Shown piece after piece: positions 62,179 through 64,000 of a stretch of DNA of 64,000 bases. This DNA comes from Tenacibaculum sp. MAR_2009_124 (GTDB lineage: Bacteria; Bacteroidota; Bacteroidia; Flavobacteriales; Flavobacteriaceae): NCBI RefSeq assembly GCF_900105455.1, contig NZ_FNSF01000001.1:1569001-1633000 (forward strand). The letters are read 5' to 3'. Below the pieces are notes generated by a model. That model saw nothing but the letters and a program-made list of their open reading frames with translations. It searched no databases and had not been told where the DNA came from. The position numbers were made by a program, and so were the translations under genes. Numbering within the stretch: the first letter of the stretch is position 1; the number at the start of each line of letters is the position of its first letter.

Positions 62179-63199
62179 AAAAATTATTTTAGGAATTATA
62201 GCCGTTGTTTTGACAACCGCTATAATTGTGGGGTTTAGCTTCTACAACAAAATCTTTGGAAAAGCAATTACAAAGAATGGGCTTCTTTTAATAAAATCAA
62301 CTGATGATTTAAGCGATGTTGCATCAAAACTCAATCAATTCATTGATAATCCCTCTAACTTTAAATGGGTCGCTAAAAAGAAAAACTATGTAAATCCAAA
62401 AAGTGGTCGCTATGAACTGAAAAAAGGAATGAGTTTAAATGATCTTGTTAATCTTTTAAGAATTGGTAAGCAAAAACCTATTAAACTTTCCTTTAACAAC
62501 CAAGATACTCTGGAAAAACTTGCAGGAAGAATATCAAAACAAATAGAAGCAGATTCGATTTCATTATTACAAAGCATGAAAGACTCCGATTTTTTAGAAT
62601 CAAATGGATTCAATGAAAAATCCGCTCTTGGTATGTATATTCCTAATAGTTATGAGTTATACTGGAATACTTCATCTGAAAAATTCAGAAACCGAATGCT
62701 CAAAGAATACAATCGTTTTTGGAATGAAAAAAGAATTGCAAAGGCGAAGAACTTGAATTTGTCCAAAGCTGAAGTTCTTACGTTAGCTTCTATTGTACAG
62801 AAGGAAACTGCTCAAAAAAGTGAACGCCCAATAGTTGCTGGATTATACTTAAACCGATTAAAAGGTAACTGGCCACTTCAAGCAGATCCAACAATTATTT
62901 ATTGCTTAAAACAAATAAATGGACAAGAATTTGTTGTAAAAAGAGTTTTGAATAAAGATCTTACTATTAACTCACCATACAATACTTACAAAAACACTGG
63001 TCTTCCTCCTACACTTATCTCAATGCCGGACATTTCTGCTATTGATGCCGTTTTAAATTACAAAAAACATAATTATTACTATATGTGCGCTAGTGTAGAA
63101 AACATTGGTTTTCATGAGTTTGCTAATTCCCTTGCTCAACATAACAGAAATGCAACAAAATATCAAAAATGGATTAGTCAACGAGGGATTAATCGATAA
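62171..63199 (+). CDS. mltG: Endolytic transglycosylase MltG
   Basis: A 342-residue inner-membrane lytic transglycosylase that cuts nascent glycan strands. The N-terminal anchor is IILGIIAVVLTTAIIVGF. A LysM-like part follows with YELKKGMSLNDLVNLLR. The YceG domain has LGMYIPNSYELYWNTS, the catalytic Glu in LASIVQKETAQ, LQADPTIIYCL and SPYNTYKNTGLPPTLIS. Full length. Third gene of the dapF unit, linking precursor supply and cell-wall assembly. Confidence 0.94.
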   Translation: MNKKIILGIIAVVLTTAIIVGFSFYNKIFGKAITKNGLLLIKSTDDLSDVASKLNQFIDNPSNFKWVAKKKNYVNPKSGRYELKKGMSLNDLVNLLRIGKQKPIKLSFNNQDTLEKLAGRISKQIEADSISLLQSMKDSDFLESNGFNEKSALGMYIPNSYELYWNTSSEKFRNRMLKEYNRFWNEKRIAKAKNLNLSKAEVLTLASIVQKETAQKSERPIVAGLYLNRLKGNWPLQADPTIIYCLKQINGQEFVVKRVLNKDLTINSPYNTYKNTGLPPTLISMPDISAIDAVLNYKKHNYYYMCASVENIGFHEFANSLAQHNRNATKYQKWISQRGINR

Positions 63200-63365
63200 T
63201 TTTAACAATATTTTATTCTTATAAAAACAGATATTTAATTGATTATCTGAAACTAAACGACTCTGTAAATCTCTAAATGAGCAAAATCGCAGTGTTTTTC
63301 TTAGGATTTTATATATTGTAAAAAACCATAATCAACTGGTTATTAGTTATATTGTAATTTTATTG

Positions 63366-63373
63366 TACCTTTG
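63366..63373 (+). promoter_or_regulatory. TACCTTTG promoter box of the last gene
   Basis: TACCTTTG matches TAnnTTTG and lies 24 bases before the inferred start of the gene that runs off the window. Confidence 0.5.
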
Positions 63374-63397
63374 CCCTCGCTAAACAGAAAGTATCTA

Positions 63398-64000
63398 ATT
63401 ATCAAACATTTAGTAATTGTTTTTTTAGGATTTTTTATACTCACAAGTTTTACAAAAAATCCAACAAAAGGGAAAAAAGGGGAAAGTATTACAATTACAG
63501 TCAAACCTATATCGGAGGTTGTTTTTAAAGAGGAGTTTAACTTTCCATTTTTACAAAAAGATTTTATTGGCTTTAGAGAAGCTTTAGCTTTTAAAGAATC
63601 TCAAGGAAGTTATACCGTAGTTAACAAACTTGGTTATTTAGGAAAATATCAATTTGGAAAATCTACATTAAAAAGATTTAGAATATACAATACCTCAAAT
63701 TTCCTAAAGAATCCAGAACTACAGGAAAATACTTTTACCGCATTATGTAAAGTAAACAAATGGATTTTACGAAGAGATATAAAACGATTTGTCGGTAAAA
63801 AAATAAATGGTATTCGAATTACCGAATCGGGAATTTTAGCCGCAGCTCACTTAAGTGGTGCAGGCAATGTAAAGAAATACCTTCGATCATATGGGAAATT
63901 TACCTTTAATGATGCTTTTGGAACATCAATACAACATTATTTAAGGAAATTTAAAGGCTACGACGTTTCAAATATTATCGCCAATAAACACGCGAAAGTA
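63398..64000 (+). CDS. Secreted peptidoglycan-hydrolase-like protein (partial at window end)
   Basis: The frame stays open from before 63398 to the last base, about 200 codons. It starts with a signal-like segment (IIKHLVIVFLGFFILTSF). Then comes a lysozyme-like domain: FIGFREALAFKESQGSYTVVNKLGYLGKYQFGKSTLKRF, with the catalytic-type Glu in FKESQG, and SGILAAAHLSGAGNVKKYL. The layout recalls flavobacterial LysM-bearing transglycosylase-like proteins whose LysM repeats would lie beyond the edge. No ATG, GTG or TTG lies at a sensible place; ATT at 63398 aligns best with the expected start Met. It follows mltG by about 200 bases. Confidence 0.65.
   Translation, partial: MIKHLVIVFLGFFILTSFTKNPTKGKKGESITITVKPISEVVFKEEFNFPFLQKDFIGFREALAFKESQGSYTVVNKLGYLGKYQFGKSTLKRFRIYNTSNFLKNPELQENTFTALCKVNKWILRRDIKRFVGKKINGIRITESGILAAAHLSGAGNVKKYLRSYGKFTFNDAFGTSIQHYLRKFKGYDVSNIIANKHAKV

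Overview
The window is low-GC chromosomal DNA of a marine-type Flavobacteriaceae bacterium, most like Tenacibaculum and relatives. This is inferred from several things. Promoters are of the Bacteroidota TAnnTTTG type and Shine-Dalgarno sequences are nearly absent. The family-typical order bamD, omega-like protein, coaBC, DUF4835 and recN is present. There is also a bacillithiol gene (bshB1), a 480-residue GAPDH, 2TM-domain proteins and DUF6122. The assignment comes from reading protein sequences, not from a database search.

Positions 1-4800 are accessory DNA lying just beyond the 3' end of a tRNA-His gene (4814-4888, minus). This stretch holds a truncated integrase start (3010-3273), an ISL3-like insertion sequence with a perfect 13-bp target duplication (3328-4743), a SnoaL-like lipoprotein and a DUF805 membrane protein. 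It also holds two small peptide genes with Bacteroidota ribosomal-peptide leaders: an intact 50-residue gene (1731-1883) and a startless relative (535-708). Two copies of a roughly 65-bp palindromic repeat flank the intact peptide gene. A promoter-terminator pair without an ORF (313-460) may encode a small RNA.

Positions 4945-25000 are mostly housekeeping genes: bshB1, a trans-sulfuration enzyme, a MATE pump, a KdsC-type phosphatase, MsrA, an M1 aminopeptidase, a TrmH-type methyltransferase, and HutI with HutG. A second insertion sequence (18324-19968, 6-bp duplication) splits an AraC-family regulator. Removing it restores the reading frame exactly. A second small-RNA candidate lies in a divergent gap at about 16000-16093.

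Positions 26275-31725 form a signalling cluster. A LytTR response regulator, five tandem 2TM-domain proteins (one frameshifted), a LytS-type histidine kinase that carries a 2TM domain at its C-terminus, and a DUF2141 protein lie on the minus strand. An ECF sigma factor with a membrane partner is divergent to them.

Positions 31800-64000 are core genes: threonine aldolase, prfB (single ORF), an M16 protease, UDP-sugar decarboxylase with a glycosyltransferase, fabI, the recN-to-bamD cluster, ferritin, dapA, two lysoplasmalogenases, ligA, GAPDH, HtrA, dapF, a GNAT and mltG. A secreted glucosaminidase-like protein runs off the right edge. Four unrelated genes have the promoter box exactly four bases before their ATG, which suggests leaderless mRNAs.
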